Assembly (NCBI GenBank): GCA_016201645.1
Contig: JACQCL010000135.1
Location: 1 to 8,240, forward strand
Source of the DNA: Candidatus Rokuibacteriota bacterium
GTDB lineage: Bacteria; Methylomirabilota; Methylomirabilia; Rokubacteriales; CSP1-6
Length of the DNA stretch: 8,240 nucleotides
Direction of reading: 5' to 3'
The notes under the pieces are model-generated. The model had not been told where the DNA came from and made no database searches. It saw only the letters and a list, made by a program, of their open reading frames with translations. The position numbers were made by a program, and so were the translations under genes. Positions 1 through 6,351 of this stretch are shown piece by piece (positions within the stretch are counted from its first letter, which is position 1; the number at the start of each line of letters is the position of its first letter).

Positions 1-2142
1 AAAAATTGAAAGTTCATCAGCCGCCGTGAGCCCCCCGCCAGTATCCACCTTGAAAGACGGGAGCTTCACCTCGGGAATCGTGGGGGACGTGAGCGTCACA
101 ACCACCAGCCCGAGCAGGCGCCCGGACGCATCCGCGGCAACCTCTTGCAAATCCCACACGTAGGGTCCCCTAAGCGTGCCGAAGGTGCCGTTGTGCCCAA
201 CGTCCAACACCACAGGGAAACGTTGTGTGAAGGGCACCGTCTGCTGGTGAACTAACTCGACTTGATATGGCCCGTATTCAGTGGGCATTGGCTCATATTC
301 CAACCGAAACGCGCTCCACCGGGCCACAAACGTGCGGTCGTATCTGACGAGCTGCTGCCGGTACTGCACCGTTTGTGAGAACTGCACGGTCGTGACCGCC
401 GGCATGCTGAAGGGAAACCCGGCCTCGCTTGTCTTGGTGACCTGCACTTCGGGCCCATCGGCGGTATCCACGGTTTTCAGCTCGATCGAATTCGGCAGGC
501 GCTGCACCTCAAACGCGATCACCCGAATGGGCTGCTCCGGCGTGAACGCAGCGCGGGCCACCAGGGTGTTATCGCCATCCCCCCACCAGATGTCCTCGAA
601 CTCGGCTACGGTCAGAGGGAGGAGGAACACGTCCTTCGGGGTCCGGAGCTTCCATCGGACCCCGTCCGAGAAAACCTCCTCTATGCGTACCCCTCCCAGG
701 ACCTTCCCGATCACGCCGCCGGGGAAGTTCCGGCCGCGGTCTTTCGCCTCCAGTCCCAGTGTTCCCTCGTAGACCGCCACAAACCGCTCCGCGTTCTCGG
801 GAGGCTGGAAGGGGGCAGAGGACAACGCCCCACCAGACGCCACGTTCATAATGGCCATCGAGCCGAATGTTTCCACCTTGCTGCGCACGCCCGCAGGGCT
901 GTCGGCGTAGAGGGTGAGCGTTCCCTCGAAGAGCGTCTCGTCGGACGCGTTAGTTCCGGTTAGTTGAAAAAGAGATGCATCATTCGCCTCCGGGTTGACG
1001 AGGTCCACATCGAGCTTACCGCGGAAGAAGTAGTCGACCAGCGCCGCCGCGTAGCCCACTGCTCGCGGCAAGAGTCTCGCCGCGTAGTCCCCAAACACAG
1101 CGTCATCAAGACCCATCCTTCGGAACTTCAGCCGATCCGGGAGAAAGTTGAACAAAGTCGTCGGCACAGCCAAACGATAGTCCGTCTCACCATCGCGTAG
1201 TTTCTTGAAGTAGGTTCGATCCTCGCCCGTCTTGGGATCACGTTCGACAACGAGATCAACGCTGGTCGGGGCCGGGAAGGGGAACCCGCTGAACGCTGTA
1301 TCGCCACTCAAAAAGTTCGCATTAGTGTACTCCGCCAGTCCGATGGACGGACTAAGCGTAATGGCCGGATTCGGACTAGCCGCGGCGTACTGATCGGTGT
1401 CCCAGAGACGGGCGACGGGCACGGTCGCGATTTCATCGCCAATGGGAAGACCCAGCGTAAAGATTGCCGGATCAGGTTTCCTGAGTTGATCGGTGAACAA
1501 GCCCTGGATCAACGATGCGTTGGCCGGCCGAGAGGCCCACGCCTCGAAGCCATCCCCGAGGCAGTGGGGATCATTCCGAACGTGGGCGGGTGAGGCGAGA
1601 TCTGCAACGAGGTGCAGTTGCTGGCCCAGGATCTGGAAAGCGCTGGCCCAGGCCGCATCCCTGTCCTCTCGGGAGGCCAGCGTCAACGCCATGAAGAACG
1701 CACGCCGCGCATCCCCCCAGGACGCCCGACCACTCACCCCCTGATCGGGCTCCTGGGCCCATCGCACCGACGCCTCACCCACCAGTGGAACGACGACGCA
1801 CCAGCCCCTCAGCCCAGCGCGATCCCAAGGCTCGACTGGATTGTGAAAGTGGTGGCGCGATCGAAATACTGCGCCCAGTATTTCGCTACGGAAGAACTCA
1901 TCTTCTGCGGCTCCACCTGCCTCGATCCACCGTTGAATTGTCCCTCCAGTGACCACCTCTGCCAGACCGTTACTGAAACCCAAATTCTCTTTCAGGTGGT
2001 TATGGAGAATAGACACTTGCGCAGCCCGACGATTGAGTACTCGCTCGTGCGTGTCGATGTTGAAAGCCCAGACCTTCGAAAGCACACACGCGCTCATGAT
2101 CGGCAGAGCGATTCCCGTGGCCACAAGTCGAAACCATTTCAT
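1..2142 (-). CDS. exported zinc-dependent phospholipase C / S1-P1 nuclease-like protein (3' end beyond window)
   Basis: The frame is open for 714 codons from ATG at 2142 and runs off the left edge, so the stop is not seen. The N-terminus is a signal peptide (about residues 1-25). Residues about 25-365 resemble the zinc-dependent phospholipase C/S1-P1 fold: W25-x6-H32 (vWAFNIDTH), ED at 80-81 in a G-A-A-E-D context, HHFHNP at 97-102, H177-x3-D181-x5-H187 in QLHLVADLASPAHVRND, then H193 and E200. In characterised members these positions bind three zinc ions and hydrolyse phosphodiesters. The last His/Glu ligand pair is not clearly assignable here. The helical part seems to end near LLPRAVGYAAALVDYFFRG (about 350-368). 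The remaining 345+ residues look beta-rich and unfamiliar. The start overlaps the stop of the upstream lipoprotein gene (ATGA), with AAGGA 9 nt ahead of it. The substrate is unknown; the family call is good, the activity is inferred. Confidence 0.82.
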   Translation of the reverse strand, partial: MKWFRLVATGIALPIMSACVLSKVWAFNIDTHERVLNRRAAQVSILHNHLKENLGFSNGLAEVVTGGTIQRWIEAGGAAEDEFFRSEILGAVFRSRHHFHNPVEPWDRAGLRGWCVVVPLVGEASVRWAQEPDQGVSGRASWGDARRAFFMALTLASREDRDAAWASAFQILGQQLHLVADLASPAHVRNDPHCLGDGFEAWASRPANASLIQGLFTDQLRKPDPAIFTLGLPIGDEIATVPVARLWDTDQYAAASPNPAITLSPSIGLAEYTNANFLSGDTAFSGFPFPAPTSVDLVVERDPKTGEDRTYFKKLRDGETDYRLAVPTTLFNFLPDRLKFRRMGLDDAVFGDYAARLLPRAVGYAAALVDYFFRGKLDVDLVNPEANDASLFQLTGTNASDETLFEGTLTLYADSPAGVRSKVETFGSMAIMNVASGGALSSAPFQPPENAERFVAVYEGTLGLEAKDRGRNFPGGVIGKVLGGVRIEEVFSDGVRWKLRTPKDVFLLPLTVAEFEDIWWGDGDNTLVARAAFTPEQPIRVIAFEVQRLPNSIELKTVDTADGPEVQVTKTSEAGFPFSMPAVTTVQFSQTVQYRQQLVRYDRTFVARWSAFRLEYEPMPTEYGPYQVELVHQQTVPFTQRFPVVLDVGHNGTFGTLRGPYVWDLQEVAADASGRLLGLVVVTLTSPTIPEVKLPSFKVDTGGGLTAADELSIF

Positions 2143-2738
2143 TTGGCCTGTTCCTTTGGCATACCAATCGGCTGCAATCCCAGATCTAGCCGTTCCTTAT
2201 TGACGAGGCCCAGCAGATTCGGAATCCTCGTCTCCGGAACTCTGGAGCTCACGGGCAGATCCGCGAGCCCGACCCTCTCCTCCCGCGATATCAGTCTAGA
2301 GAGCCGAAAGCTAAAGGCCTTTCGCTCGTAGGCAATATCCACGTCCCCGCCCTGGGGTTGTGCTTTAAGCGAGGGATAAGGGGCGTAGCCCGGGTAGTAC
2401 ACGACGAAGTCCGGCTCTCGGATCTTTCCAAACGGGGTCGCGTGGGTCTTCTGTGGTACCACGAACTCCCCGCCGGAATCCGCTAGAACCTCCAGCGAAT
2501 CGTGGTAGTCCACGGCTGGCCCGTGCGCGGCAACCAGTACAATGGTTTCCCGAAACCAGATCGCCAGAACGACAGCGCCCGCCAAAGGTTTCTTCGTCTC
2601 CGCATCAACGATCGTCCCGCGGTACGGTCCACTGGTGTAGACCATGCGCCCTGGTACGCAGCCCGCCGCGAGAGCCAGCATCAGGACTCCGATGAACGGG
2701 AGGACCATTCGGCTCTTGATGGGTGGTGGCCGCCTCAT
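2139..2738 (-). CDS. lipoprotein with carboxypeptidase-regulatory-like domain
   Basis: This 199-residue protein has a lipoprotein signal peptide ending in ALAAGC, with Cys27 as the predicted lipidated residue. Residues about 39-118 resemble a carboxypeptidase regulatory-like (transthyretin-type Ig) domain: YRGTIVDAETKKPLAGAVV, a D-S-G-G-E-F-V-V-P turn/strand at 87-95, and VVYYPGY at 112-118. Such domains are usually non-catalytic and help folding, binding or surface display. The C-terminal 70 residues are charged and unassigned. The gene starts 1 nt after the TAG of the propeller gene (TAGGATG), with GAGGT about 9 nt upstream inside that gene's end, and its TGA overlaps the next ATG by 4 nt. 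It is therefore the middle gene of a tightly coupled operon. Met11 is an alternative start but lacks a ribosome site. The partner or target is unknown; it may anchor or assist the two exported neighbours (inference). Confidence 0.85.
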   Translation of the reverse strand: MRRPPPIKSRMVLPFIGVLMLALAAGCVPGRMVYTSGPYRGTIVDAETKKPLAGAVVLAIWFRETIVLVAAHGPAVDYHDSLEVLADSGGEFVVPQKTHATPFGKIREPDFVVYYPGYAPYPSLKAQPQGGDVDIAYERKAFSFRLSRLISREERVGLADLPVSSRVPETRIPNLLGLVNKERLDLGLQPIGMPKEQAK

Positions 2739-2739
2739 C

Positions 2740-5292
2740 CTAGAAGAACCTCAATCGCCAGATCCCATCCGCGTCCTTCGCGAAGAGGACCAAATACGAG
2801 AGACGTGCGCCGTTGTCCACTCGGATCATCTGGTACTCGGCCTGCCCCTCATCGAAAGAAACGGCACCGATACTGCCAAGAACGAGATCGATCTGGCCGA
2901 GCGGAACTGTGAGTCCCGTGAAGAGGTCGCGATAGTCGTCGCGAGCCGCCAGCACGATCGATTCGACCGCTGCATTGATGTCCCCTCTCCGCAGTGCTTC
3001 CTTCATGGCAGTCCACTTGGCCAGGAGGAGAACGTCGAGGGTGGCGAGACCGTACACGTGGACGACGCTGCTGAGAGTGAAGCGCCGTCCGCTGGCATCG
3101 GTGATGGTCGCCTTCGGGAAGTACAGCCCTGGTTGAGCGTAAGTAAAGACCCGGCCGTCCAGGCTAGAGCCGGTAAAGTCCACAATCCCATCACCATCGA
3201 AATCCAGCTCAATGCTGGCCGGGGCAACGGTGCCCACGAGTGAAAAGACCGCCGTCATCGGAGCCACTCCGCTCTGGGGAGTGGCGAGGAGCGCACCGCT
3301 CGGTCTTCCAATGACTCTGACGGCCACCTCGTGGCTCGCGGTCGCTCCAGTCGCAGCCGTGGCGACAGCGGTCAGCGTCTTTGTGTCCAGGGACACCGGG
3401 ACGAGCGCAGCATAGGCCGCCCCATCGATCGCGGCGGGAACACTATTCACGGTGACGCCGACCTCGGCGCCGCCCCCCTCGACGCGGCCCCGGACCAGGA
3501 CGAGCCCCGCGGGGACCTGAGCCCCCTCAGCCGGCTCGCTGATCCCGACCGAGATTCCGGAAACGACCACTGAGACAGGGGCAGATTCTCCACGGTTTCC
3601 GGCTCGATCCGTCGCGGCCGCCACCAAAACATGAGACCCGACCCCAAGCGCCTGAGAGTCAATCTGGAATCGGTAAGGAGGCGTCTCGGCCACGAACCGG
3701 AGAATTCCATCCACGGCCAGCTCGACCCGGGCCACTCCCGACGCGGCATCATTAGCCTCCACCACGACCTCGACGGGACCACCGCTGACAATCCCCGAAA
3801 CCGGTCTCACGACCCTGACTTCCGGAGGCGTGTTGTCCACTGTGACCTGAGCCGACACGCTTGCGGCGTTGCCCGCCCGATCGCGCGCAACGGCCGAGAC
3901 AGTGCGAGGACCGTCCCCTATCGCCTCCGTGTCAATGGTCACCCGGAACGGCGCTACCGTGTCGAATCCGACGAGCGACCCGTCTAGGCGAAACTCAACA
4001 CCGGCAATTCCATGGGCATCAACAGCGGACGCCTCCGCCGCGACCGTACCACGGACCACAGTCCCGTCTTTCGGGGCCACCAGGTTGATCGCTGGCGGCT
4101 GGTCGTCGTGGATGACGCTTACCTCCAGGGGAGCGGAGGTCAACCCGCGACCGGCCGCCGCCGTCGTGAAGATCAGCAGATGGTTTTCCGCGTTGACGTG
4201 GAGCGCCACCGAGACCCACGCCGATCCGCCGCGATCGGCCATCGCGATGACTGGAAGTTGCCCTCCCAGAACCGTAAGCTGGGCGCCCGCTTCGATTCGT
4301 AACCGGAGCACGACCCGCCGCTGGCTCGTGACAGCCGGCGGATTCTCTTCGAGCGCCGGCGGGTGAGGAGCCACGAACCGAAGGATCCGACCCGAGCGGC
4401 CATCGGCCAGGTAGAGCGAGCCGTCCGGGCCGAACCCCAGCCCCTGAGGATCCTCAAGGTCCTCGGCAAACAACGTCGGCGTGCCGTCCGGAGCAACGCG
4501 GACAATGAGGCGTTGACGCCACGGCTCCCCTGTCAGCGACTTCGCGCTGACAAAGCGCGCTCCCAGCCGGTCGCCAGCCAATCCCGTAGGTTCCACAAAC
4601 TGGTTCATCGCCAGCGGCGTCGCCGGTCCAGCACGGCCGTCCGACTCGATGGGAATCCAATAGAGCGTGCCGACCGCGTGGCGGTCCCACTTGCGGCCCT
4701 TTGCCACCACGGACAGGGCATCCTGCTCCACAGTCAGCCCCTGAAGTCCCCGAAACCGATCAGCGAAGACTTGGACCTTTCCCTCTGGCGTGACCCGCCC
4801 AATCACTTCGGATTCACTTTCGTCATCATTACTTTCCTCTCCCCCCAGCACCAGGTCCTGGACAGTCACGTACGCACTCCCGTCAGGGGCCGCCCCGATC
4901 CATCGTGGATGCTTCAGCCCCGACGCGAGCGTCGTGACGTCTCCGCTCTCCTCCACGCGAAGGATGCGCCGCTTCCCTCCTTCGGCGACCACCAATCGGC
5001 TTTCTCTATCCAGCGCTACGCCCCCAGGATGCCGCAGGTGGTCGACGACAATCTCCGGCCGGTCACCCGGCACGATTTTGAAAATCTTCCCAGCGTCCCA
5101 CTCCGACACAAACACCGCCCCCGTCCCACCTACCGCGATCCCCCCGAGGTTCCCCAGTCCTTCAACGAGAAGCTCGATGGGCGCCAGCGCCGATGCAATC
5201 GGCTTCGACTGGCGCGCCGAGGCGGGCAGGAGAAACAGGGCCAGTGCGAGAAGCGCGACCATCACGACGGACGCTCGATGTCGTGAATGCAT
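2740..5292 (-). CDS. secreted NHL-like beta-propeller / Ig-like / PKD multidomain protein
   Basis: An 850-residue exported protein with a signal peptide cleaved about after A24-S25-A26. Residues about 42-308 form NHL/SMP-30-like propeller blades, seen as repeated hP-x-G-hshs-x-D-x-x-L-hhs units (e.g. LRHPGGVALD, LKHPRWIGAAPDGSAYV, LEDPQGLGFGPDGSLYLAD). An acidic insert sits at 151-162. After a beta-rich linker (about 322-395) come Ig-like modules at about 397-485, 488-578 and 581-662. The first two share the bacterial Ig signature hPxxGxVVxGxVxhxxxAxDxxGhAxVExxhDG and end in DRAGN. A PKD-like domain follows at 663-748 (DFDGDG at 697-702). The last 100 residues contain W760-x2-MK-x-ALRRGD and end KDADGIWRLRFF, like the NTF2/SnoaL-type domains that close some PKD proteins. 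No catalytic site is visible. It is the first gene of the operon and likely acts outside the cytoplasm in binding or adhesion. The ribosome site is weak; Met11 is an alternative start. Confidence 0.88.
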   Translation of the reverse strand: MHSRHRASVVMVALLALALFLLPASARQSKPIASALAPIELLVEGLGNLGGIAVGGTGAVFVSEWDAGKIFKIVPGDRPEIVVDHLRHPGGVALDRESRLVVAEGGKRRILRVEESGDVTTLASGLKHPRWIGAAPDGSAYVTVQDLVLGGEESNDDESESEVIGRVTPEGKVQVFADRFRGLQGLTVEQDALSVVAKGRKWDRHAVGTLYWIPIESDGRAGPATPLAMNQFVEPTGLAGDRLGARFVSAKSLTGEPWRQRLIVRVAPDGTPTLFAEDLEDPQGLGFGPDGSLYLADGRSGRILRFVAPHPPALEENPPAVTSQRRVVLRLRIEAGAQLTVLGGQLPVIAMADRGGSAWVSVALHVNAENHLLIFTTAAAGRGLTSAPLEVSVIHDDQPPAINLVAPKDGTVVRGTVAAEASAVDAHGIAGVEFRLDGSLVGFDTVAPFRVTIDTEAIGDGPRTVSAVARDRAGNAASVSAQVTVDNTPPEVRVVRPVSGIVSGGPVEVVVEANDAASGVARVELAVDGILRFVAETPPYRFQIDSQALGVGSHVLVAAATDRAGNRGESAPVSVVVSGISVGISEPAEGAQVPAGLVLVRGRVEGGGAEVGVTVNSVPAAIDGAAYAALVPVSLDTKTLTAVATAATGATASHEVAVRVIGRPSGALLATPQSGVAPMTAVFSLVGTVAPASIELDFDGDGIVDFTGSSLDGRVFTYAQPGLYFPKATITDASGRRFTLSSVVHVYGLATLDVLLLAKWTAMKEALRRGDINAAVESIVLAARDDYRDLFTGLTVPLGQIDLVLGSIGAVSFDEGQAEYQMIRVDNGARLSYLVLFAKDADGIWRLRFF

Positions 5293-5303
5293 GACAGGCG
5301 GAA

Positions 5304-5320
5304 CCCACGCGAAACGTGGG
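5304..5320 (-). other. stem-loop at predicted 5' end of the propeller-operon mRNA
   Basis: The arms CCCACG (5304-5309) and CGTGGG (5315-5320) are perfect complements around a 5-base loop. Given the promoter immediately upstream, transcription should start near 5318, so this stem would sit at the extreme 5' end of a leader of only about 26 nt. Such 5' stems can stabilise mRNAs. The stem itself is seen; the role is inferred. Confidence 0.45.
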
Positions 5321-5324
5321 CGCG

Positions 5325-5353
5325 ATGCTAGCGGCGGGAGCGTGACGTGTCAA
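5325..5353 (-). promoter_or_regulatory. sigma-70-type promoter for the three-gene operon
   Basis: On the minus strand a perfect -35 hexamer TTGACA (5353-5348) is followed by exactly 17 bases and then TAGCAT (5330-5325). TAGCAT matches the -10 consensus at four of six positions, including the key second A and last T. It lies 33 to 61 bases upstream of the ATG of the propeller gene, in the only sizeable gap before that operon. The predicted start is near 5318. No clear operator was identified, apart from the strong inverted repeat just upstream of the -35 box. Confidence 0.7.
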
Positions 5354-5385
5354 TGCCCAATAAGCCAGACAGGCCGCTCAACACA

Positions 5386-5419
5386 CCACGGGCGCCGAGG
5401 GGGGGGACGGCGCCCGTGG
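5386..5419 (-). terminator. strong GC-rich hairpin after traT, U-less terminator or operator
   Basis: The 12-base arms CCACGGGCGCCG (5386-5397) and CGGCGCCCGTGG (5408-5419) pair perfectly around a 10-base loop holding eight consecutive Gs on the plus strand. A further 5-bp outer pairing, CAACA (5379-5383) with TGTTG (5431-5435), is possible. It lies downstream of traT and about 33 bp upstream of the operon's -35 box. Neither strand has a following T-run, so it is not a classical intrinsic terminator. It may be a U-less terminator, an mRNA 3'-end stabiliser or a protein-binding palindrome. Confidence 0.5.
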
Positions 5420-5485
5420 GTCGGCGGGGGTGTTGCCGGTTACTTCACCCTGACATAGAGGCTAGCGTCCCTTCTCTTCCTCGGG

Positions 5486-5545
5486 TTAGAGGATCCCCAC
5501 CAGGGTCCTGAGGAGGTCCTGGACGAGCATGGGCTTCGCCTCCTA
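5486..5545 (-). other. amber codon and conserved in-frame TraT C-terminal tail
   Basis: After the TAG at 5545-5543 the same frame continues for 18 codons encoding EAKPMLVQDLLRTLVGIL and then reaches TAA (5488-5486). The end of F/R100 TraT, as I recall it, is KVNLKFEEAKPVLEDQLAKSIANIL. Here KVNLDF, the TAG, and EAKP...IL line up with it, the TAG sitting where the first Glu of FEEAKP would be (one-base GAG to TAG). The tail is therefore either unread 3' sequence after a recent nonsense change, or is reached by readthrough. An internal ATG (M5 of the tail) has the SD-like TAGGAGG eight bases ahead of it, so reinitiation of a 14-residue peptide is also conceivable. Confidence 0.75.
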
Positions 5546-6211
5546 GAAGTCCAGGTTGACCTTGGTCGCTGTGGACGTCACGCGGTTACGGTAATGCTTC
5601 CACTGGATGGTCTGGGGCGCCACCTGCTCCCGCACCTGAGTCTGGGTGCCCTGGGGCAGGGTCGCGGCCTGCTCCTGGACCACGGGCGGCGCCGAGCGCT
5701 CGGAGAGCTGGACGTCGGTGACCATCGTGTAGGTGACGCTCTTGACGAGCGCCCCTAGGATCACTTCCGCCACGCCGGCCCCGATGGCGCCACCGATGAA
5801 GCCGGTGAAGTCCCCGAGCGCGGCCCCCGCGATGGCACCGGCCAGCGTCATGCCCAGCACGGCGGGCACGCCGATCGGCGTGTCAATGGCGGCGGTGGCC
5901 GTCCGCTGAACGTAGAGGCAGGTGATCTGAATCTGGTACTGCGCGGCCTCGGGGTCGGGGACGACCCGATAGCCGCGCGCGGCCAGCAGGCCGGCCAGAG
6001 GGCTGTAATCCATGCCCTCGGTGCAGGTGCTCTTGACCTCGAACCAGACCGTGCGCTTGTCCAGGGAGACCGGCTCGAGGAAGACGGGCTCTGCCATCCG
6101 GGTCTGAACGTCGAGGTCCTTGAACTTGGCGGCGGTCACGGAGGCGGCGCACCCGGACAGGCCCAGCGCCAGGACGAGCAGCCCCAGTAGGGACCCAAAG
6201 CGAGGTTTCAT
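5543..6211 (-). CDS. traT: TraT-family outer-membrane lipoprotein, C-terminus cut by an amber codon
   Basis: A 222-residue TraT homologue. Plasmid TraT is a surface lipoprotein known for surface (entry) exclusion and complement resistance; chromosomal relatives have no settled role. The lipobox is LSGC with Cys21. TraT hallmarks follow in order: AKFKDLDVQTRMAEPVFLEP (28-47, like KRNLEVKTQMSETIWLEP), the RGYRVV strand (79-84), a glycine-rich hydrophobic centre (about 112-158), YTMVTDVQLSER (161-172, like YTMITDVQIAER), and HYRNRVTSTATKVNLDF (206-222). Met at 6211 is chosen because AAGGAGGGG sits 6 nt ahead; a start 12 codons earlier has no ribosome site. The protein ends about 19 residues short of plasmid TraT, whose missing tail is present in frame after the TAG. 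No transfer or plasmid genes are adjacent. Two extra cysteines (63, 98) could form a disulphide. The family call is firm; the function in this host is unknown. Confidence 0.92.
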   Translation of the reverse strand: MKPRFGSLLGLLVLALGLSGCAASVTAAKFKDLDVQTRMAEPVFLEPVSLDKRTVWFEVKSTCTEGMDYSPLAGLLAARGYRVVPDPEAAQYQIQITCLYVQRTATAAIDTPIGVPAVLGMTLAGAIAGAALGDFTGFIGGAIGAGVAEVILGALVKSVTYTMVTDVQLSERSAPPVVQEQAATLPQGTQTQVREQVAPQTIQWKHYRNRVTSTATKVNLDF

Positions 6212-6215
6212 GGTG

Positions 6216-6240
6216 ATCCCCTCCTTCCTGAGGGGGGGAT
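6216..6240 (-). promoter_or_regulatory. traT ribosome binding site folded into a hairpin
   Basis: The traT SD (AAGGAGGGG, 6226-6218) is strong, and its GAGGGG half can pair with CCCCTC at 6235-6230 around a 6-base loop. An outer AU/AU closing pair (6240-6239 with 6217-6216) forms if three Cs bulge. In the mRNA this would mask the ribosome site, as in translation-controlling or temperature-sensitive hairpins. The pairing is seen; regulation is inferred. Confidence 0.4.
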
Positions 6241-6290
6241 ACCGCAAGCGGGATGCCAGGAGGGAATCCTTGGAAAAACGTAGAGTTAGA

Positions 6291-6341
6291 TAAAACCCGC
6301 CGGAAGGACCGGAGGGGGACCGGTCAGAACCTGAGCGGCGG
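6291..6341 (-). terminator. candidate intrinsic terminator after the DRR/ERR mini-protein
   Basis: On the minus strand a nested structure starts 10 bases after the TGA of the 77-residue gene. The outer arms are CCGCCG (6341-6336) and CGGCGG (6302-6297); the inner perfect arms are GACCGG (6325-6320) and CCGGTC (6312-6307) with a 7-base loop. It is followed by GTTTTATC (6296-6289), the best T-run after a hairpin in the window. The internal loop is asymmetric (10 against 4 bases), which weakens the call. It would separate this gene from traT. Confidence 0.45.
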
Positions 6342-6351
6342 AGTGATCAGC

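Noticed and set aside
281..772. 163-codon plus-strand open frame
   Set aside because: Antisense shadow of the phospholipase-like gene; no ribosome site and no protein-like pattern.
4363..5286. 307-codon plus-strand open frame
   Set aside because: It lies entirely antisense to the propeller gene, its product is low-complexity Arg/Pro-rich with no domain pattern, and the opposite strand has clear propeller repeats.
5440..5500. Frame ending ASLYVRVK before TAA downstream of traT, as a pseudogene remnant
   Set aside because: Only a short stretch without a start or ribosome site, read in a different frame from the better-supported TraT tail; no family recognised.
5543..5545. Genome-wide reassignment of TAG to an amino acid
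   Set aside because: TAG ends the propeller gene one base before the next start and also ends the helical-repeat gene, so it behaves as a normal stop here.
5543..6211. traT as evidence of a conjugative plasmid
   Set aside because: No tra, mob, replication or partition gene is nearby, and TraT relatives are common on chromosomes.
6212..6247. Longer traT start at 6247
   Set aside because: No ribosome site there, and it would place 12 charged residues before a textbook lipoprotein signal. The start at 6211 has a strong SD.
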